A stretch of 64,000 nt of DNA from Methanococcoides sp. AM1 (GCF_900774055.1 NZ_CAAGSW010000002.1:452162-516161); one strand, 5' to 3'; positions 49,238 to 60,697 are shown, numbered from the stretch's first letter. Made by a program: numbers and translations. The notes: generated by a model from the letters alone, not told the origin.

Positions 49238-50746
49238 TCAGAGGAAATGAATTCCCTCTGGCATTTCACCGACTCTCTTTCTGAACTCCTCTGGCCAGTT
49301 TTCGGGATCAAGCCCCTTCTGTGCAAAGAATGCTGATGCCCAGCGCTCAAGTCCCACGCCTGAACATCCTGACCATAGTTCTTCACCTGACTGGGATTTC
49401 ACATTGAATCCTGATGGGTATTTGTTGCCGTTGATACTGACATTCTGGAACTCAAGCCATTCTCCGTCATCGCCTCTGTAAGGCAGTGGTGCTTCATAGT
49501 CAGTGGTACCTGCTTCACCCTGTTCTGAAAGGCCTGTAAGACCTTCCTGTGCCATGAACCATGGGGTTACCCATGCCTTTCTCCATTCAAGGTCAAGGAT
49601 CTCATTAAAGATGTGCATGTACTTTTCATGCAGTTCCTTTGCAGTTTCCACAACCTGTTCCTTTGTACCCAGCCATACGATCTCCACACGGTGGAACTCA
49701 TCCACACGCTCCATTCCATGAATTCCTCCGCTTTCATAGCGGTGCGATGTGCCGGACCTGTCAAATACCTTTATCGGGAAGTCCTCTGTAGGGATTGTTT
49801 CTCCCTGCAGGTACATCCAGAAAGGAGGACATTGTGCATAGCACAGGCCGCCGATAGGGTCGCCGATCTTCTCTTTGATCAGTGCAGTGGGCACTTCATG
49901 TGTGACCTTATAGTGATCAGAGACCTCTTCCCAGAACTCAGGGTCCCTTGTCTTTGGAGGGCAGACGTAGTAGATCTCTGGATATACACCCTTTGCATGT
50001 CCGGACTTCTGCCAGACCTCCCATGGGACAAGTTTTGGGAAGATCATTTCCCTGTATCCCAGAGGTCCGAGGAGCTCTTCCATAACGATCCTTTCGAATG
50101 TCCTGAACATCTTTGTGGACTGCGGGCCATGTATCCACTGTCCGCGGCTTGCTCCTCGCTTGATCCATCCCTCTTTCATCATTTCCTGTGTAGGATCACC
50201 ATGGAATGTGTGTTCCTTCTTTTCACTTTCCCAGAGGACCTGCCAGTGTTCTGCTTTGCCGCCGTAATCCTTTGCCCTGACCTTCTCTTCCATGAGGGTC
50301 AGTATCCTGTCAGGAATACGGTTCTCAAGTTCGGATTCACCGACCTCAAGCTCAAGGACTATGCCACCTTCCACATTTGTGATGTTGCTTACGTGAGGGA
50401 TCTTTATATTCTCAAGTTTTTCCTCAGCAGGCATTTCAATGGTGAACTCTTTCACATCAATGCCACGAATACCTATGTGGAACTCTTTCCCAAGCTTTCT
50501 TGCAAGGGGTTTCCTGAGGCGTATGATCGCATCATGTGCCCTGACGAACCTTCCTGATTCTATAGAGACCTCGACACTGTTACCAACAATATTCCATTCT
50601 GTGATCCTTGCACCTTGTCCTTCTGGTGCTCCTTTTGTAAGGATGGTCTCATTTGCCTCATTGATATACTGGGCAATAATATCTTTTGCGTCGGTCGGGT
50701 CGGCGCTGGTTTTGAATGCTCCTTTCAGGTTGAATTTAAGTTCCAT
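49238..50746 (-). CDS. serS: Seryl-tRNA synthetase, methanogen type 2 (zinc-dependent)
   Basis: A 502-residue atypical SerRS, charging tRNA-Ser and tRNA-Sec type substrates. The N-terminal 165 residues form the special tRNA-binding domain instead of the long coiled coil. Cys 306, Glu 355 and Cys 461 fall exactly at the active-site zinc-ligand positions described for Methanosarcina barkeri Ser[21 protein letters not shown] (motif 2) and GVGLERW (motif 3) are clear. This rare enzyme is found almost only in methanogens and fixes the lineage of the host. It stands alone, with a 9-bp tandem repeat upstream. Confidence 0.98.
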   Translation of the reverse strand: MELKFNLKGAFKTSADPTDAKDIIAQYINEANETILTKGAPEGQGARITEWNIVGNSVEVSIESGRFVRAHDAIIRLRKPLARKLGKEFHIGIRGIDVKEFTIEMPAEEKLENIKIPHVSNITNVEGGIVLELEVGESELENRIPDRILTLMEEKVRAKDYGGKAEHWQVLWESEKKEHTFHGDPTQEMMKEGWIKRGASRGQWIHGPQSTKMFRTFERIVMEELLGPLGYREMIFPKLVPWEVWQKSGHAKGVYPEIYYVCPPKTRDPEFWEEVSDHYKVTHEVPTALIKEKIGDPIGGLCYAQCPPFWMYLQGETIPTEDFPIKVFDRSGTSHRYESGGIHGMERVDEFHRVEIVWLGTKEQVVETAKELHEKYMHIFNEILDLEWRKAWVTPWFMAQEGLTGLSEQGEAGTTDYEAPLPYRGDDGEWLEFQNVSINGNKYPSGFNVKSQSGEELWSGCSGVGLERWASAFFAQKGLDPENWPEEFRKRVGEMPEGIHFL

Positions 50747-50828
50747 ACGTTATTCCTCTTGAAACTGGCCTTATATTGTGTCAACAGGCTCTTAAGTTTC
50801 ATTTATGGTCATGATCGAATTAATTGTA

Positions 50829-50855
50829 TTTATTGCATTTATTGCATTTATTGCT
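50829..50855. repeat. Three 9-bp tandem repeats upstream of serS
   Basis: TTTATTGCA occurs three times in a row (last copy ends T). It is an AT-rich microsatellite in the 258-bp gap between the serS start and the UDG gene. Confidence 0.7.
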
Positions 50856-51004
50856 AAAGCAAACAGTTATGAAATAGGCTCCAGATTTAATAATTTTTCC
50901 AATAAAAAGCAGTTGTAATTATGATAACGTCACTTTAAAGTGCCGATCTGCCAGAAATATGTTGGAGGCGAAGACATCGCCTTTGTATAGATCACTTTTT
51001 CAAT

Positions 51005-51553
51005 TCATGAGAACAAATGCCTGTTCTCATCAATGAACCTATGCTGGTCATCTGTTCTTGATCTTGTATAGATCAATGCGGCCGGGTGGAATATCTTAAG
51101 CACATCCCGTCCTTCGAATTCCTCGACAGATCCCCATTCCATCTTATGTCCATTAAGGAAGGCTTTTTCAGCAGTATTGCCAAGGAGGATTATCAATTTC
51201 GGGTCAAGCAGTTCTATCTGCCTTTTCAGGAATGGTTTGCAGGCTTCAAGCTCTTTCTTGTTAGGATTACGATTCTTTGGCGGTCTGCATTTGATAGTAT
51301 TGATGACTGCCCAATCGCTATCCTCAAGCCCGGCATAGTCGATAAGTTCATCCAGTATCTTTCCTGCACGTCCGCAAAAAGGCACTCCGGTCTCATCCTC
51401 ATTCTTTCCCGGGGCTTCCCCGATAAATAGTACTTTAGGTTTCTCCGATCCCTTGCGTATGACCTTATTTATAACCGTGTCAGAAAGAGGGCATGCAGTA
51501 CATTCGAAGATATACTTTTCAACAACTTCAAGTGTTTTCCATTCAGAGGTCAT
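51005..51553 (-). CDS. Uracil-DNA glycosylase, family 4 (Fe-S)
   Basis: A 182-residue UDG removing uracil from deaminated DNA. Cysteines C18 and C21 (CTAC), IKCRPP and EACKPF bind the 4Fe-4S cluster. The catalytic motif GEAPGKNEDETG and the second motif FHPAALI define family 4. A GGAGGAG site 4 bases before ATG 51553 lies inside the overlapping end of the Pcc1 gene (11-base overlap). Length agrees with the archaeal family. Confidence 0.95.
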   Translation of the reverse strand: MTSEWKTLEVVEKYIFECTACPLSDTVINKVIRKGSEKPKVLFIGEAPGKNEDETGVPFCGRAGKILDELIDYAGLEDSDWAVINTIKCRPPKNRNPNKKELEACKPFLKRQIELLDPKLIILLGNTAEKAFLNGHKMEWGSVEEFEGRDVLKIFHPAALIYTRSRTDDQHRFIDENRHLFS

Positions 51554-51788
51554 CTTTCTCCTCCACTTCCTTTATGATATCCTCGGAGATCTTTGCGTTC
51601 ATGAGCAGATCATCCACAGTCGCGATCATGGATGATATCTTCTCTGTTCTGATGGTTATGGATACCTGATCTTCTTCTATCATTGTTTCCATGTTGGTAA
51701 GATTGTCTGGTTTTAGTGAAAGTGCAATTTTCCTGGCAACATCAGTTGCATCCGGGCTGTTGAACCTGATCGTCGTGGATATCTTCAT
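51543..51788 (-). CDS. pcc1: KEOPS complex subunit Pcc1
   Basis: An 81-residue protein. ISTTIRFNSPDATDVARKIA and the C-terminal amphipathic helix TVDDLLMNAKISEDIIKEVE match the Pcc1 alpha/beta fold. Pcc1 dimerises KEOPS with Kae1, Bud32 and Cgi121 for the t6A37 modification of ANN-decoding tRNAs. It overlaps the UDG gene and lies 9 bases after the DHH nuclease gene, a linkage of information-processing genes common in methanogens. Confidence 0.88.
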   Translation of the reverse strand: MKISTTIRFNSPDATDVARKIALSLKPDNLTNMETMIEEDQVSITIRTEKISSMIATVDDLLMNAKISEDIIKEVEEKDDL

Positions 51789-51797
51789 AATTTCACA

Positions 51798-53102
51798 TCA
51801 GTTCAGCTGTTCTCCGACAATGTCATCGACAAGTGCAATGAATTCCTCTGTTCTTCCCAGTGGTATGGATGCACCGGAAGCTACACTGTGACCCCCTCCA
51901 TCTCCGCCAACAGATGATGCAGCAGTCCGCATTGCATAAGCAAGGTCAAGTCCTTTCTCAACCAGTTCCCGGGTCCCTCTTCCGGATATCTTGATAACAC
52001 CTTCTACCTCATTAATGGCAATGAAGGGCATATCAGGATGGACATATCTTATAATTGTACTCGCTACCATTCCTGTGGATTCAAGTTCCTTACCACTCAG
52101 GTAGTAGATGTTCTCACCTTTTTGCAACAGCTCTTCTGCTTTCTTAATATCGGCGATGATGGCCTTCTGGCTTTTAAGGGTAATATCCTGTGCTTCTTCA
52201 AGTGCAGACTCGTCCTTCATACAAAGTGAAATGGCAAGTCCGGGGACTTTCTGTTTGCCACAGGTGTTCATGATAGCTACAAGATCGTAGGCATTCTTGA
52301 CAACTTCTCTGTTCAGTATATATACATCACCGATAGCAGCTTCAATAGCTTCAGGGCTGGCGGATTTCGTAAGTTTTAATGCAATTGTGGAAGTTAGCTT
52401 CTGCAACTGTTCCGTATCGAGTGAGTTAATATTGCCGTGTATGTCAAGCATCTCCAGGAACTGGTCGATCTTCTCACGTTCGCCTGTAAGGTCAAGGTAT
52501 GGCTCCGGCGTGTTCTCCAGTATGGCAGCAACATCGCCACTGCCCACTTTCAGTCCCTTTTTGACAGAAACGATGCCTGCTTCAACAGCTTCATCCAGTA
52601 TTACCTTATTTGCGGTCTCGAAAAGCTGTTTATCTCCAACAGCACCTGCGACAGCAAGTCCTGCAAGGTCAATATTTTCTTCATCCAGAGCCTTTGCAAC
52701 AAGGTATGTTGTAGTGGCGGCACACAGGTGTACTGCTCCGTCAATTCCGACCATATGTGGATTGATCATGGCTTTAGCAGGTGAATCTCCGACTGGCTTG
52801 TGGTGATCTATCACGATCACATCCTGTTCGACCTTTTCGATTATCTCTGACTGCCCGCTACCCATATCGCAGAATATCACAATATCCTCATCAGAAGTAG
52901 TTTCATTGACCATCTCTGCCACACTTTCGTCCAGGCGGCCAATGATCGTCAGATGGTATGGTATCCCTTTCCTGAGCAGTGCCTGACAGATGATCGCAGC
53001 TGAAGATATGCCGTCGGCATCATTATGGGAGATGACCCGTGCATGTTCATACTCTTCAATGATGGCAGCTATCTGTTTTGCAAGTTCTATTAAATTCTGC
53101 AT
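51798..53102 (-). CDS. DHH-family nuclease (archaeal RecJ/GAN-like)
   Basis: A 434-residue DHH-DHHA1 phosphoesterase. Metal-binding motifs are SHNDADGISSAA, FCDMGSG and DHHKP (DHH signature), and the DHHA1 domain has GGDGGGHSVASGA. Archaeal members act as 5'-3' single-strand exonucleases attached to GINS or work in RNA turnover. ATG 53102 and TTG 53111 are both possible starts; a GGTGATC site lies between 12 and 3 bases from them, so neither is ideal. It follows the glmU-like gene by 46 bases. Confidence 0.9.
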   Translation of the reverse strand: MQNLIELAKQIAAIIEEYEHARVISHNDADGISSAAIICQALLRKGIPYHLTIIGRLDESVAEMVNETTSDEDIVIFCDMGSGQSEIIEKVEQDVIVIDHHKPVGDSPAKAMINPHMVGIDGAVHLCAATTTYLVAKALDEENIDLAGLAVAGAVGDKQLFETANKVILDEAVEAGIVSVKKGLKVGSGDVAAILENTPEPYLDLTGEREKIDQFLEMLDIHGNINSLDTEQLQKLTSTIALKLTKSASPEAIEAAIGDVYILNREVVKNAYDLVAIMNTCGKQKVPGLAISLCMKDESALEEAQDITLKSQKAIIADIKKAEELLQKGENIYYLSGKELESTGMVASTIIRYVHPDMPFIAINEVEGVIKISGRGTRELVEKGLDLAYAMRTAASSVGGDGGGHSVASGASIPLGRTEEFIALVDDIVGEQLN

Positions 53103-53148
53103 TTCTATCAATCAGATCACCGTGTATTAATGTAAAAATGGTTCTTTA

Positions 53149-54339
53149 TCATCTGACAACTTCTCCGGGTTTCGTAAAACTTCCACTTTTCATAACCGTT
53201 CCTACGTTTATGCTGGTGTTTATCCCTGTGTGGACGTCGTCGCCCATTATAACGCCAAGCTTCCTTCTTCCGGAATCTGTCCTCTTTCCTTTGATATTGA
53301 CCATTATGTTCTTGCCATCATGTCTAAGGTTAGCAACTTTTGTTCCGGCACCGAAATTGCACTTTCGTCCTATAATACTATCCCCTATGTAGGACAGGTG
53401 TCCGATCTTTGTATCATCCATGATGATACTGTTCTTAACTTCAACGGCATTCCCTATATGAACCCTGTTTCCGATAGTTGTTGAAGGGCGTATGAAACAA
53501 TTAGGTCCGATATCGCAATCTTTTCCTATTACTACAGGTCCGATTATATACGCTCCATTGCGTATGAGGGTTCCTTCTCCTACGCTCACATCGCCTATCA
53601 GGGTGGCATTCGGTTCTACAATGCCTGATCTAGCTGGCTGCATCTCTTCTAATAGAATTGCATTAGCATCGAGGAGGTCCCATGGTCTTCCGATGTCTAT
53701 CCATTCTTCTTCCAGGACCTCATAACCAACATTGGCATCGCTGTCTATCAACATCTGAAGTGAATCAGTGATCTCGTATTCTTCCCTTGGTGATAATGGG
53801 GTCTTTTCGATAAGTTCAAAAATGGTTTCCCTGAAAAGGTATATTCCTGCATTTGCAAGGTTTGTTGGTGGTATCTCTGGTTTTTCGATTATTCTGGAAA
53901 CTTTGTTCCCATTGGTCTCAATAACACCGAAATCTGAAGCATTGTTCACATGTTTTACGGTAATTATCGCATCAGCTTCTCCTTCGATCATCCTTTTGAT
54001 ATGTGATGAACTGACAAGAACATCTCCGTTGAGTACGATAAACCTGTCTTTAACATACCCTTTTGCACAGGCAATTGCATTGGCCGTGCCAAGTTGTTCT
54101 TCCTGGTGAATGTAGTCAATAGTAACGCCTTGTCTTTCTCCGTTACCAAAGTATTCTCTGATGCTTTCCTCATGGTAACCTGTGATGAACACAAATCCTT
54201 CAATACCTGCTTCTATCGCTGCATCAACTATATGTTCAAGCATCGGTTTGTTGGCTATCGGAAGCATGACCTTTGGAAGTGCTGATGTCAATGGCCTCAT
54301 CCGGGTACCTTCTCCGGCTGCAAGTACTACAGCTTTCAT
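53149..54339 (-). CDS. glmU: Bifunctional sugar-1-phosphate nucleotidylyltransferase/acetyltransferase (GlmU-like)
   Basis: A 396-residue protein. The N-terminal nucleotidyltransferase has [27 protein letters not shown] and VLNGDVLV; the C-terminal left-handed beta-helix has repeated hexapeptides ([24 protein letters not shown]) with NFGAGT and [11 protein letters not shown]. It converts GlcN-1-P with acetyl-CoA and UTP to UDP-GlcNAc. Its start overlaps the glmM stop (ATGA). A second related gene lies at 57512-58729. Confidence 0.9.
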   Translation of the reverse strand: MKAVVLAAGEGTRMRPLTSALPKVMLPIANKPMLEHIVDAAIEAGIEGFVFITGYHEESIREYFGNGERQGVTIDYIHQEEQLGTANAIACAKGYVKDRFIVLNGDVLVSSSHIKRMIEGEADAIITVKHVNNASDFGVIETNGNKVSRIIEKPEIPPTNLANAGIYLFRETIFELIEKTPLSPREEYEITDSLQMLIDSDANVGYEVLEEEWIDIGRPWDLLDANAILLEEMQPARSGIVEPNATLIGDVSVGEGTLIRNGAYIIGPVVIGKDCDIGPNCFIRPSTTIGNRVHIGNAVEVKNSIIMDDTKIGHLSYIGDSIIGRKCNFGAGTKVANLRHDGKNIMVNIKGKRTDSGRRKLGVIMGDDVHTGINTSINVGTVMKSGSFTKPGEVVR

Positions 54340-55637
54340 GCCACGCCTCTTTTGACAATATTCTCCGCCATGTCGTATAGTTTATCCGCACCTTCTCTGG
54401 CTTCTGCGGTAATGCGTATCTTGGGTTCAGTTCCGGATGGTCTTACAAGTACCCATCCTTCTTCCATATCTACGCGTATCCCGTCGATATCCATTATTTC
54501 TCCGGAAGGTCCGAGCTCAGAACGTACTAGTGCCATTGCAGAATCCTTTTTATCATTGTCACATTTGACCGTTCCGCGGCGCGTTGGATAGTGTGGAAGT
54601 TCACCCTTTAGCTCTGATAGCATTTTTTCCTGAATAAGTTCCATCACCTTTGCAGCCGCATAGATCCCGTCGGGACAATATGATATTGCAGGGAATATCC
54701 AGCTTCCGGATGGCTCTCCTCCGAAATCCGCTTTTGATCTCTTTATCTCTTCAGCAACATAGACATCTCCAACTTTTGTACGGACAACCGTTGAATCCGG
54801 CAGGGCATCATCTATCATCATCGACGTATCCACCGGAACGACAAGTTTCGCATCGCTTTTGCATTCATGTCTGGCAAACATTGCAAGCATCTCATCTCCG
54901 GTGATGAATTCTCCGTTCTCGTCCACCGTCATCATCCTGTCCGCATCTCCGTCCTGTGCAATACCAATATCCGCTCCGAATTCCTTCATCGCTTTTTTGA
55001 GTAATGTCAGGTTTGCATCGTTCGGTTCCGGATTCCGTGCAGGGAAGTGTCCGTCGGGCTGTGAGTTCAATGTTATGACCTCACATCCGATCTCCCTCAG
55101 CACATAAGGTGTGATAGTACTGGCAGCACCACATCCACAATCTATTATCACGCGTTTTGATGATCTTTCAACATTTTTCACGATCATCTCGATGTGCTGT
55201 CTGATCGCATTGCTGTCTTCGGTCAGGTTGCCGATCATGTTCCATCTGACAGGCTCGAACGTCTCATTTTCAATGATCTCCTCTATCTCTTCCTGCTGGC
55301 CCGAATCGAATGCCATTCCATCAGGATTCCACAATTTGATCCCTACATATTCCGAAGGATTGTGTGATGCGGTTATCATTACTCCACATTCATAGTTCCT
55401 GGATGCATAGGCAAGTGTGGGGGTGCTTACCATTCCGATGCGTACGACATTGCAACCAGAGGAAAGGAGACCTGATATAACAGCATGTTCTATCATTTTC
55501 CCTGCAACTCGCGGGTCACGTCCGATAACTGCCGTTCCTTTTGTCTTTCCAAGAGCAAGTCCGACCTTCAACGCAAGATCTACAGTTATGTCCTTGTTAG
55601 TAATGCCTCTTATACCGGATGATCCGAATAACTTCAT
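54336..55637 (-). CDS. glmM: Phosphoglucosamine mutase
   Basis: A 433-residue alpha-D-phosphohexomutase. The start segment [12 protein letters not shown], the phosphoserine loop [16 protein letters not shown], the metal loop DGDADRM, the sugar loop GGEPSGSWI and the phosphate loop [12 protein letters not shown] are all present. It isomerises GlcN-6-P to GlcN-1-P. ATG 55637 follows a GGAG site by 7 bases and gives the usual family N-terminus, so it is preferred over ATG 55658. It lies between glmS and the GlmU-like gene. Confidence 0.95.
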   Translation of the reverse strand: MKLFGSSGIRGITNKDITVDLALKVGLALGKTKGTAVIGRDPRVAGKMIEHAVISGLLSSGCNVVRIGMVSTPTLAYASRNYECGVMITASHNPSEYVGIKLWNPDGMAFDSGQQEEIEEIIENETFEPVRWNMIGNLTEDSNAIRQHIEMIVKNVERSSKRVIIDCGCGAASTITPYVLREIGCEVITLNSQPDGHFPARNPEPNDANLTLLKKAMKEFGADIGIAQDGDADRMMTVDENGEFITGDEMLAMFARHECKSDAKLVVPVDTSMMIDDALPDSTVVRTKVGDVYVAEEIKRSKADFGGEPSGSWIFPAISYCPDGIYAAAKVMELIQEKMLSELKGELPHYPTRRGTVKCDNDKKDSAMALVRSELGPSGEIMDIDGIRVDMEEGWVLVRPSGTEPKIRITAEAREGADKLYDMAENIVKRGVA

Positions 55638-55654
55638 GTGATAACTCCGTATTT

Positions 55655-57499
55655 TCATTCGACAGTAACGCTCTTTGCAAGGTTCTTCGGTTTATCTATG
55701 GAACATCCTCTTGCAAGGGCGGTATAATAAGCAAGCAGTTGTAAAAGCACGGTTGATAGTACTGGTGAGAGTATTTCCTCTGTTGCAGGTACGCGCAAGA
55801 CCCAGTCCACATATTTCTCTATTTCAGTATCATCCACATTGGCCACAGCTATGACCTTTGCTTCTCTTGCTTTTATTTCCTTGATATTGCTCAGGATCTT
55901 CTCATACACATGACCTTTTGTGGCGATGGCAACGACCGGTGTTCCGTCCTCTATAAGCGCAAGAGGTCCGTGTTTAAGTTCGCCACCTGCAAATCCTTCT
56001 GCATGTATATATGATATTTCTTTAAGCTTCAAAGCACCTTCAAGTGCAATAGGATAATTAAGGTGTCTTCCAATAAAGAAATAATCTCTCTCTTTTGCGA
56101 ACATCTCTGCACATTCGCGGATCGCATCCTTTCGGTTCAATATTTTCTGTATCTGGGCTGGGATGCGCTTCAGGTTCACAAGCAGGTCCTTTGCATCATT
56201 TACATTAAGCGTCCCCTTAGCTCTTGCAAATCGGATGGCAAGGAGGTATAGCATGATGAGCTGTGCCGTAAATGTCTTTGTTGCAGCTACACCTATCTCG
56301 GGTCCCGCATGTGTATAAAGAACATTGTTCGCATCTCTTGTGATGCTGCTGCCAACTACATTGGTAATGGCAATTGAATTGCAGCCATATGATCTGCAGC
56401 TTCTGATCGCAGCCAGGGTGTCTGCTGTTTCTCCTGATTGGGTGATCGCAATTGAAAGGATGTTCTCATTCATTATGGGACTGCTATACCTGAACTCAGA
56501 CCCGATATCTACATCGGTGTGTATCTCTGCTAGATTCTCAAAAAGGTATTTTCCTACAAGTCCTGCATTTAAAGATGTCCCGCAGGCAATGATCTCGATC
56601 CTGTCAATATTCCTTATGTCGTCATTGGAGAGGTTTAGCTCTTCAAGATTCACGGAACCATCCAGTTCGGATAGCTTGCCTGAAAATGTATCATTCACAG
56701 ATCTGGGTTGCTCATGTATCTCTTTAAGCATGAAATGTTCATATCCTGCTTTTTCTGCAGATTCAATGTCCCATTCAATGGTGGTCTTTTCTTTTTCAAG
56801 GACATTGCCTTCGACATCAAAGAACTCTACTCCTTCCGGTCTGATGGTAACAAGATCAAGGTCATCTACAAAAATGACCTCTTTTGTGTGATTAAGGAAT
56901 GCAGTAACATCAGATGCCGCATAGTATTCTCCATCTCCTATACCGATTATCAATGGGCTGTCTTTTCTGGCTGCGAGCATTAGGTCGGGTTCACTGCTAC
57001 ATAAGGCAGTGACTGCATAGGACCCTTCAACTTCCTGGAGTGTATCGCGAAGTGCTGTGAACAGATCACATATCTTCTCTGTGTTGTCAAAGCTTCCATA
57101 TAATTTTGAATGTAAAAGATGGGCAATAACCTCCGTATCTGTTTCGGATAAAAAATCATAACCCTCCTGCTGTAATTTCTCTTTGATAGCAAGATAGTTC
57201 TCGATAATTCCATTATGTACTATGGATATATCGCCGGAGTTATGTGGGTGGGAATTAATCGTGCTTGGGATTCCATGTGTGGCCCATCTTGTGTGTCCGA
57301 TCCCAATATTTCCTTTGACCTCTTCGGGTATGATCTTTTCCAGTTCTCGTATTTTCCCGACGGTCTTGTATGTGTCGAGATTTCCATTGAGTATTGTGAT
57401 TCCGGCCGAGTCATATCCTCTGTATTCGAGCTTTTTTAAGCATTCTATTAGTATAGGCGCTGCCTCACGGTTGCCTACATATCCTATGATTCCACACAT
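55655..57499 (-). CDS. glmS: Glucosamine-fructose-6-phosphate aminotransferase
   Basis: A 614-residue enzyme. Cys 2 ([13 protein letters not shown]) is the glutaminase nucleophile, with GHTRWATHG following; two SIS isomerase domains carry [22 protein letters not shown] and [17 protein letters not shown]. It makes GlcN-6-P from fructose-6-P and Gln, the first step of UDP-GlcNAc synthesis for surface glycans. It lies 12 bases after the upstream nucleotidyltransferase gene. Length is normal. Confidence 0.97.
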   Translation of the reverse strand: MCGIIGYVGNREAAPILIECLKKLEYRGYDSAGITILNGNLDTYKTVGKIRELEKIIPEEVKGNIGIGHTRWATHGIPSTINSHPHNSGDISIVHNGIIENYLAIKEKLQQEGYDFLSETDTEVIAHLLHSKLYGSFDNTEKICDLFTALRDTLQEVEGSYAVTALCSSEPDLMLAARKDSPLIIGIGDGEYYAASDVTAFLNHTKEVIFVDDLDLVTIRPEGVEFFDVEGNVLEKEKTTIEWDIESAEKAGYEHFMLKEIHEQPRSVNDTFSGKLSELDGSVNLEELNLSNDDIRNIDRIEIIACGTSLNAGLVGKYLFENLAEIHTDVDIGSEFRYSSPIMNENILSIAITQSGETADTLAAIRSCRSYGCNSIAITNVVGSSITRDANNVLYTHAGPEIGVAATKTFTAQLIMLYLLAIRFARAKGTLNVNDAKDLLVNLKRIPAQIQKILNRKDAIRECAEMFAKERDYFFIGRHLNYPIALEGALKLKEISYIHAEGFAGGELKHGPLALIEDGTPVVAIATKGHVYEKILSNIKEIKAREAKVIAVANVDDTEIEKYVDWVLRVPATEEILSPVLSTVLLQLLAYYTALARGCSIDKPKNLAKSVTVE

Positions 57500-57511
57500 C
57501 TTGCTCCCCCT

Positions 57512-58729
57512 TTAAACAACAATGGAATTTTCGGGCAGTATTTGGGCAATAGTCTTTCCTGATTCGATCCGACAGTTGTGGGATATCATGGATCCCGCTT
57601 TTACAAGGACCCTGTGGCCGATTATAATATCGTCGCCAGTGATCGCTCCCAGTTTTTCAGCAGTACAAAGTCCATCTTCCATCTCCATCTTTACATTTTC
57701 TTTGTCTTCAGCAACAAAGTAAGGTCCGATGATGTTGTTCAGTCCGATTATAGAATTTGAGATGGATCCATGTGAACGTATTCTGGTGTTATCCATAATT
57801 ATACTGTTCTGGATCTGTGTGAAGGAGCCGACTGAAATGTTGTTACCAATAGCTGTGGATGGGAGTATCACGACATTGGGTGCAATTTCACAATTGTCAC
57901 CTATAATTGTAGGTCCTACTATGTAACATCCAGATCTTATCACCGTGTTGCTGCCAATACTGACCTTGCCATGGATAATTGCGCCATCTTCAACGGTTCC
58001 TTCGATATTGTAATCCTCTAGTCTATCAAGGGCCATCGAATTATCCTTCAGCAGATCCCATGCAAAGACTGCATCTCTCCATAATGATCTTGTAAGAACA
58101 TGATCTACATCCATGCCATCTTCGATCATCTGTTGGATGGTATCGGTTATCGCATACTCTCCCAGCGGGGATATTAATGTGTGTTCTATTCTTTCGAATA
58201 TATCATGGTTAAATATGTATATGCCTGTGTTGATGATGTGGCTGAGTTCCGTGGTTGGTTTTTCTATGATCTTTGTTACTTCTTTTCCGTTTGAGATAAC
58301 GACCCCATATCCGCAGGTATGTTCTTTTTTGATGGTCAGTATCGTTGCGTCGCCGGTATGCTTGTCTATAAGGTCCCTGATCGTTTGTGGTTCAATAACG
58401 TTGTCCCCATTGAGTACCATGAATTCCCGATCATCTTCTTCTATCAGGTCTGCTGCCTGTTTGATGGCATGGGCTGTGCCAAGCTGTGCTTTCTGGTGAA
58501 CGTACTTGATATTGATTCCAAAATCGAGACCATCTTCGAAATAGTTCATTATACGCTCTCGTTCGTAGCCCACAACAAGTATTAGCTCCTTTATATCATT
58601 CTTTGCAAGTGACTCGATAACATGTTCAAGTATCGGTTTATTTGCGACAGGGAGCATGACCTTTGATCGAGTGGATGTAAGGGGTCTGCATCTGATACCT
58701 TCTCCTGCAGCCAGAATAACAGCTTTCAT
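57512..58729 (-). CDS. GlmU-like sugar-1-phosphate nucleotidylyltransferase (second copy)
   Basis: A 405-residue protein with an N-terminal nucleotidyltransferase (VILAAGEGIRCRPLT, RSKVMLPVANKP, MVLNGDNVIEP) and a beta-helix C-terminal domain (GSNTVIRSGCYIVGPTIIGD). It resembles the protein encoded at 53149-54339 but differs in the last beta-helix coils and lacks NFGAGT-type acetyltransferase residues, so it may activate a different sugar phosphate. It heads the glmS-glmM-glmU-DHH-pcc1-UDG run. Its sugar specificity cannot be read. Confidence 0.88.
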   Translation of the reverse strand: MKAVILAAGEGIRCRPLTSTRSKVMLPVANKPILEHVIESLAKNDIKELILVVGYERERIMNYFEDGLDFGINIKYVHQKAQLGTAHAIKQAADLIEEDDREFMVLNGDNVIEPQTIRDLIDKHTGDATILTIKKEHTCGYGVVISNGKEVTKIIEKPTTELSHIINTGIYIFNHDIFERIEHTLISPLGEYAITDTIQQMIEDGMDVDHVLTRSLWRDAVFAWDLLKDNSMALDRLEDYNIEGTVEDGAIIHGKVSIGSNTVIRSGCYIVGPTIIGDNCEIAPNVVILPSTAIGNNISVGSFTQIQNSIIMDNTRIRSHGSISNSIIGLNNIIGPYFVAEDKENVKMEMEDGLCTAEKLGAITGDDIIIGHRVLVKAGSMISHNCRIESGKTIAQILPENSIVV

Positions 58730-58907
58730 AACTTCTACTGGTCATTCTATGAATTTATATCTTGCCTTTTAATATATGATATTGAAAGCTATTAGCTACT
58801 CAATTTGAGGTTATAGGTTGGCCTATAAAAATAAGAAATAAATCAAAAAAAGACATTTGATGCTCAGCAGGACTGAACATCAATGAATTAATAAGCGGGC
58901 TGGCCGC

Positions 58908-59366
58908 TTATCTTGTGATCAGCATTTCTGCAGTTTCTGGCTTGTACTTCCAGTCTGCAGGGAGTACCTTTGTGGACTGGTAGTATTTAACGAGTCTTCT
59001 TATCTTGGACTCGGTTGACTGCAGTGATCTCTTGTTGTGTACATCCTTGTGGTTAGGAACAAGGTGCTTGCGCATTCCGATAGCTTTTACAATAAGATTG
59101 TACAGGTCTTCCGGTAAGTTTGGAGCTTCATCATTCTCTTTCAGGATGTCGGTGATCTTCTTTCCTGTTGCGAGTTTGACATCAGGCACTCCGTAGTTGT
59201 CCCTGAGGTGCATTCCAATGACGCTTGTGGAGTTACCAAGCTTCCACATATCGAGGATCACAGTTGTGATCTCTTCAGTTGTTGCTGTGGACCATGCTGG
59301 AGCTTCTGTCCTGATTGGTCTTGTTGATCCGGATTTACCTTTTGTACGAGTATGCATTTTTGCCAT
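58908..59366 (-). CDS. rpsO: Ribosomal protein uS15
   Basis: A 152-residue archaeal uS15. [51 protein letters not shown] and [18 protein letters not shown] are typical. ATG 59366 follows a GGAGG site by 6 bases; the frame is open upstream but those 45 residues are not part of the protein. It binds the central domain of 16S rRNA. It lies between the glycan operon and the membrane-protein cluster. Confidence 0.96.
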   Translation of the reverse strand: MAKMHTRTKGKSGSTRPIRTEAPAWSTATTEEITTVILDMWKLGNSTSVIGMHLRDNYGVPDVKLATGKKITDILKENDEAPNLPEDLYNLIVKAIGMRKHLVPNHKDVHNKRSLQSTESKIRRLVKYYQSTKVLPADWKYKPETAEMLITR

Positions 59367-59524
59367 AGCATTCCTCCTGATGATTATAATTTGATCGTTT
59401 AGTGAATATTTATGTTTTGAGTTTATGCTCAAGTTAAGGGAACGTTGGGAACAATAACTTGAATCGTTACTTTGGCGAAGTGACCTAAATACACCTGACA
59501 TTTAATATAAAGCTTATGTTCATA

Positions 59525-60685
59525 TTACCAGATGGAAATGGTGATGTCCACATATCCATTGTTAACTTTCCCGTATATTTCCTCTACCTGAACATTTCTT
59601 AGTTCTTTTGTCGTATTGGTGTCCGTGGAGTTTATCATTTGTGAGACCGTTTCGTTGATCTTCTGATCCATATCGTTGTGGAGGTGCGTTGCAATGCTCT
59701 GCTGGTTACGTTCAATGATCTCCTTTTCAATAATGGATATTATGCTATTATTCAGTTCTGCAGGCATGGAACTGGTCCCATATGTCGTGTTCATGCTGTA
59801 ATTCAGCATGTATGCTGCTACCAGCATTTCGGGATCCTCGTTTTCATCCTGTGGGTTGCTAATGAATACGTTTTCTGTGCTTTGGTCTTGCCTTATCAGA
59901 CTTCTAAGGTATTCTGAGGGGAATACAATGTCTGTGATGAGTTCGGCAGTGGACGTTGATGCCCCTTCTATGGTGTTGTTGAAAGCTTCATGATATGTGG
60001 AGAACTTTGTCGTGTTGGATGAATTATGAACTCCTTCAAGTATGCTGTCGTTTATGTTTACAAAAAGTTCATCTCTGGATGTTCTTGTGTTTAATGGCAG
60101 TGTTATCCGTGAACTCTGACGGATTGCATCGTATGGTGGTGTAATTCCAACTGATATGGAGCTTTTTAGTGGATAATCTTCTACCGGTTCCCAATTTGCT
60201 TGAAGGTTATATTCATACCTTCCTCCTATTCTTTTATCGAGGTATGAAGCAATTGCGGCAGAGGTCTGTTCTTTATGCTCCTGTGCAATTGGATTGATGT
60301 AGCGGGTAGTTCCATTGCTATCTATTGCAAGTGTTAGTACCATGTCCTCTGCGATCATATCTGCGAAAGTGCGATGATGTTGCTGCCTTCTGAACATTGT
60401 ATTGATGGGGTCGTTAACGATGGAATTCTCAGGAATTGTTATGCCTGTGATCGCAAGAGGTGTGATCTCATATCCAAATTCATCCACATTTGAGTTGAGC
60501 AAGGAACTTAAAAGATGGGTGTCAAAGTCCTGTGTTGCGGTGTATGCTGCTGCATCGTATTGCCTTTCTGCCATAATAGATGGCATAATTATGACTGTTG
60601 CAATGGAGATGAGCACAAGGAAAAAGAGTGCATCTGCCGTTGAAGAAAATGCACGCTGGTCCTCTATGAGTTTCGTTTTTGGCAT
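59525..60685 (-). CDS. Membrane-anchored, extracytoplasmic protein, last gene of a four-gene cluster
   Basis: A 386-residue protein. A hydrophobic helix near the N-terminus (about 19-37, ADALFFLVLISIATVIIM) is preceded by a short polar stretch ending in KLIEDQRAFSST, as in archaeal pilin-like proteins. The rest is Asn/Thr/Ser-rich and extracytoplasmic. It contains many NxS/T sequons (for example NSTDTNTT, NSSNTTKF), fitting S-layer-type glycosylation. No catalytic motif. It follows the 165-residue gene by 12 bases. Pilus or cell-surface assembly is inferred from context. Confidence 0.65.
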   Translation of the reverse strand: MPKTKLIEDQRAFSSTADALFFLVLISIATVIIMPSIMAERQYDAAAYTATQDFDTHLLSSLLNSNVDEFGYEITPLAITGITIPENSIVNDPINTMFRRQQHHRTFADMIAEDMVLTLAIDSNGTTRYINPIAQEHKEQTSAAIASYLDKRIGGRYEYNLQANWEPVEDYPLKSSISVGITPPYDAIRQSSRITLPLNTRTSRDELFVNINDSILEGVHNSSNTTKFSTYHEAFNNTIEGASTSTAELITDIVFPSEYLRSLIRQDQSTENVFISNPQDENEDPEMLVAAYMLNYSMNTTYGTSSMPAELNNSIISIIEKEIIERNQQSIATHLHNDMDQKINETVSQMINSTDTNTTKELRNVQVEEIYGKVNNGYVDITISIW

Positions 60686-60697
60686 AATTTTCCTTCT

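Noticed and set aside
49613..50557. 314-residue ORF opposite serS
   Set aside because: Antisense shadow of a strongly conserved gene; composition rich in Cys/Phe/Leu with no recognisable domain.
59367..59501. 45-residue N-terminal extension of uS15
   Set aside because: ATG 59366 has a GGAGG site and the family N-terminus; the extension is just an open frame.
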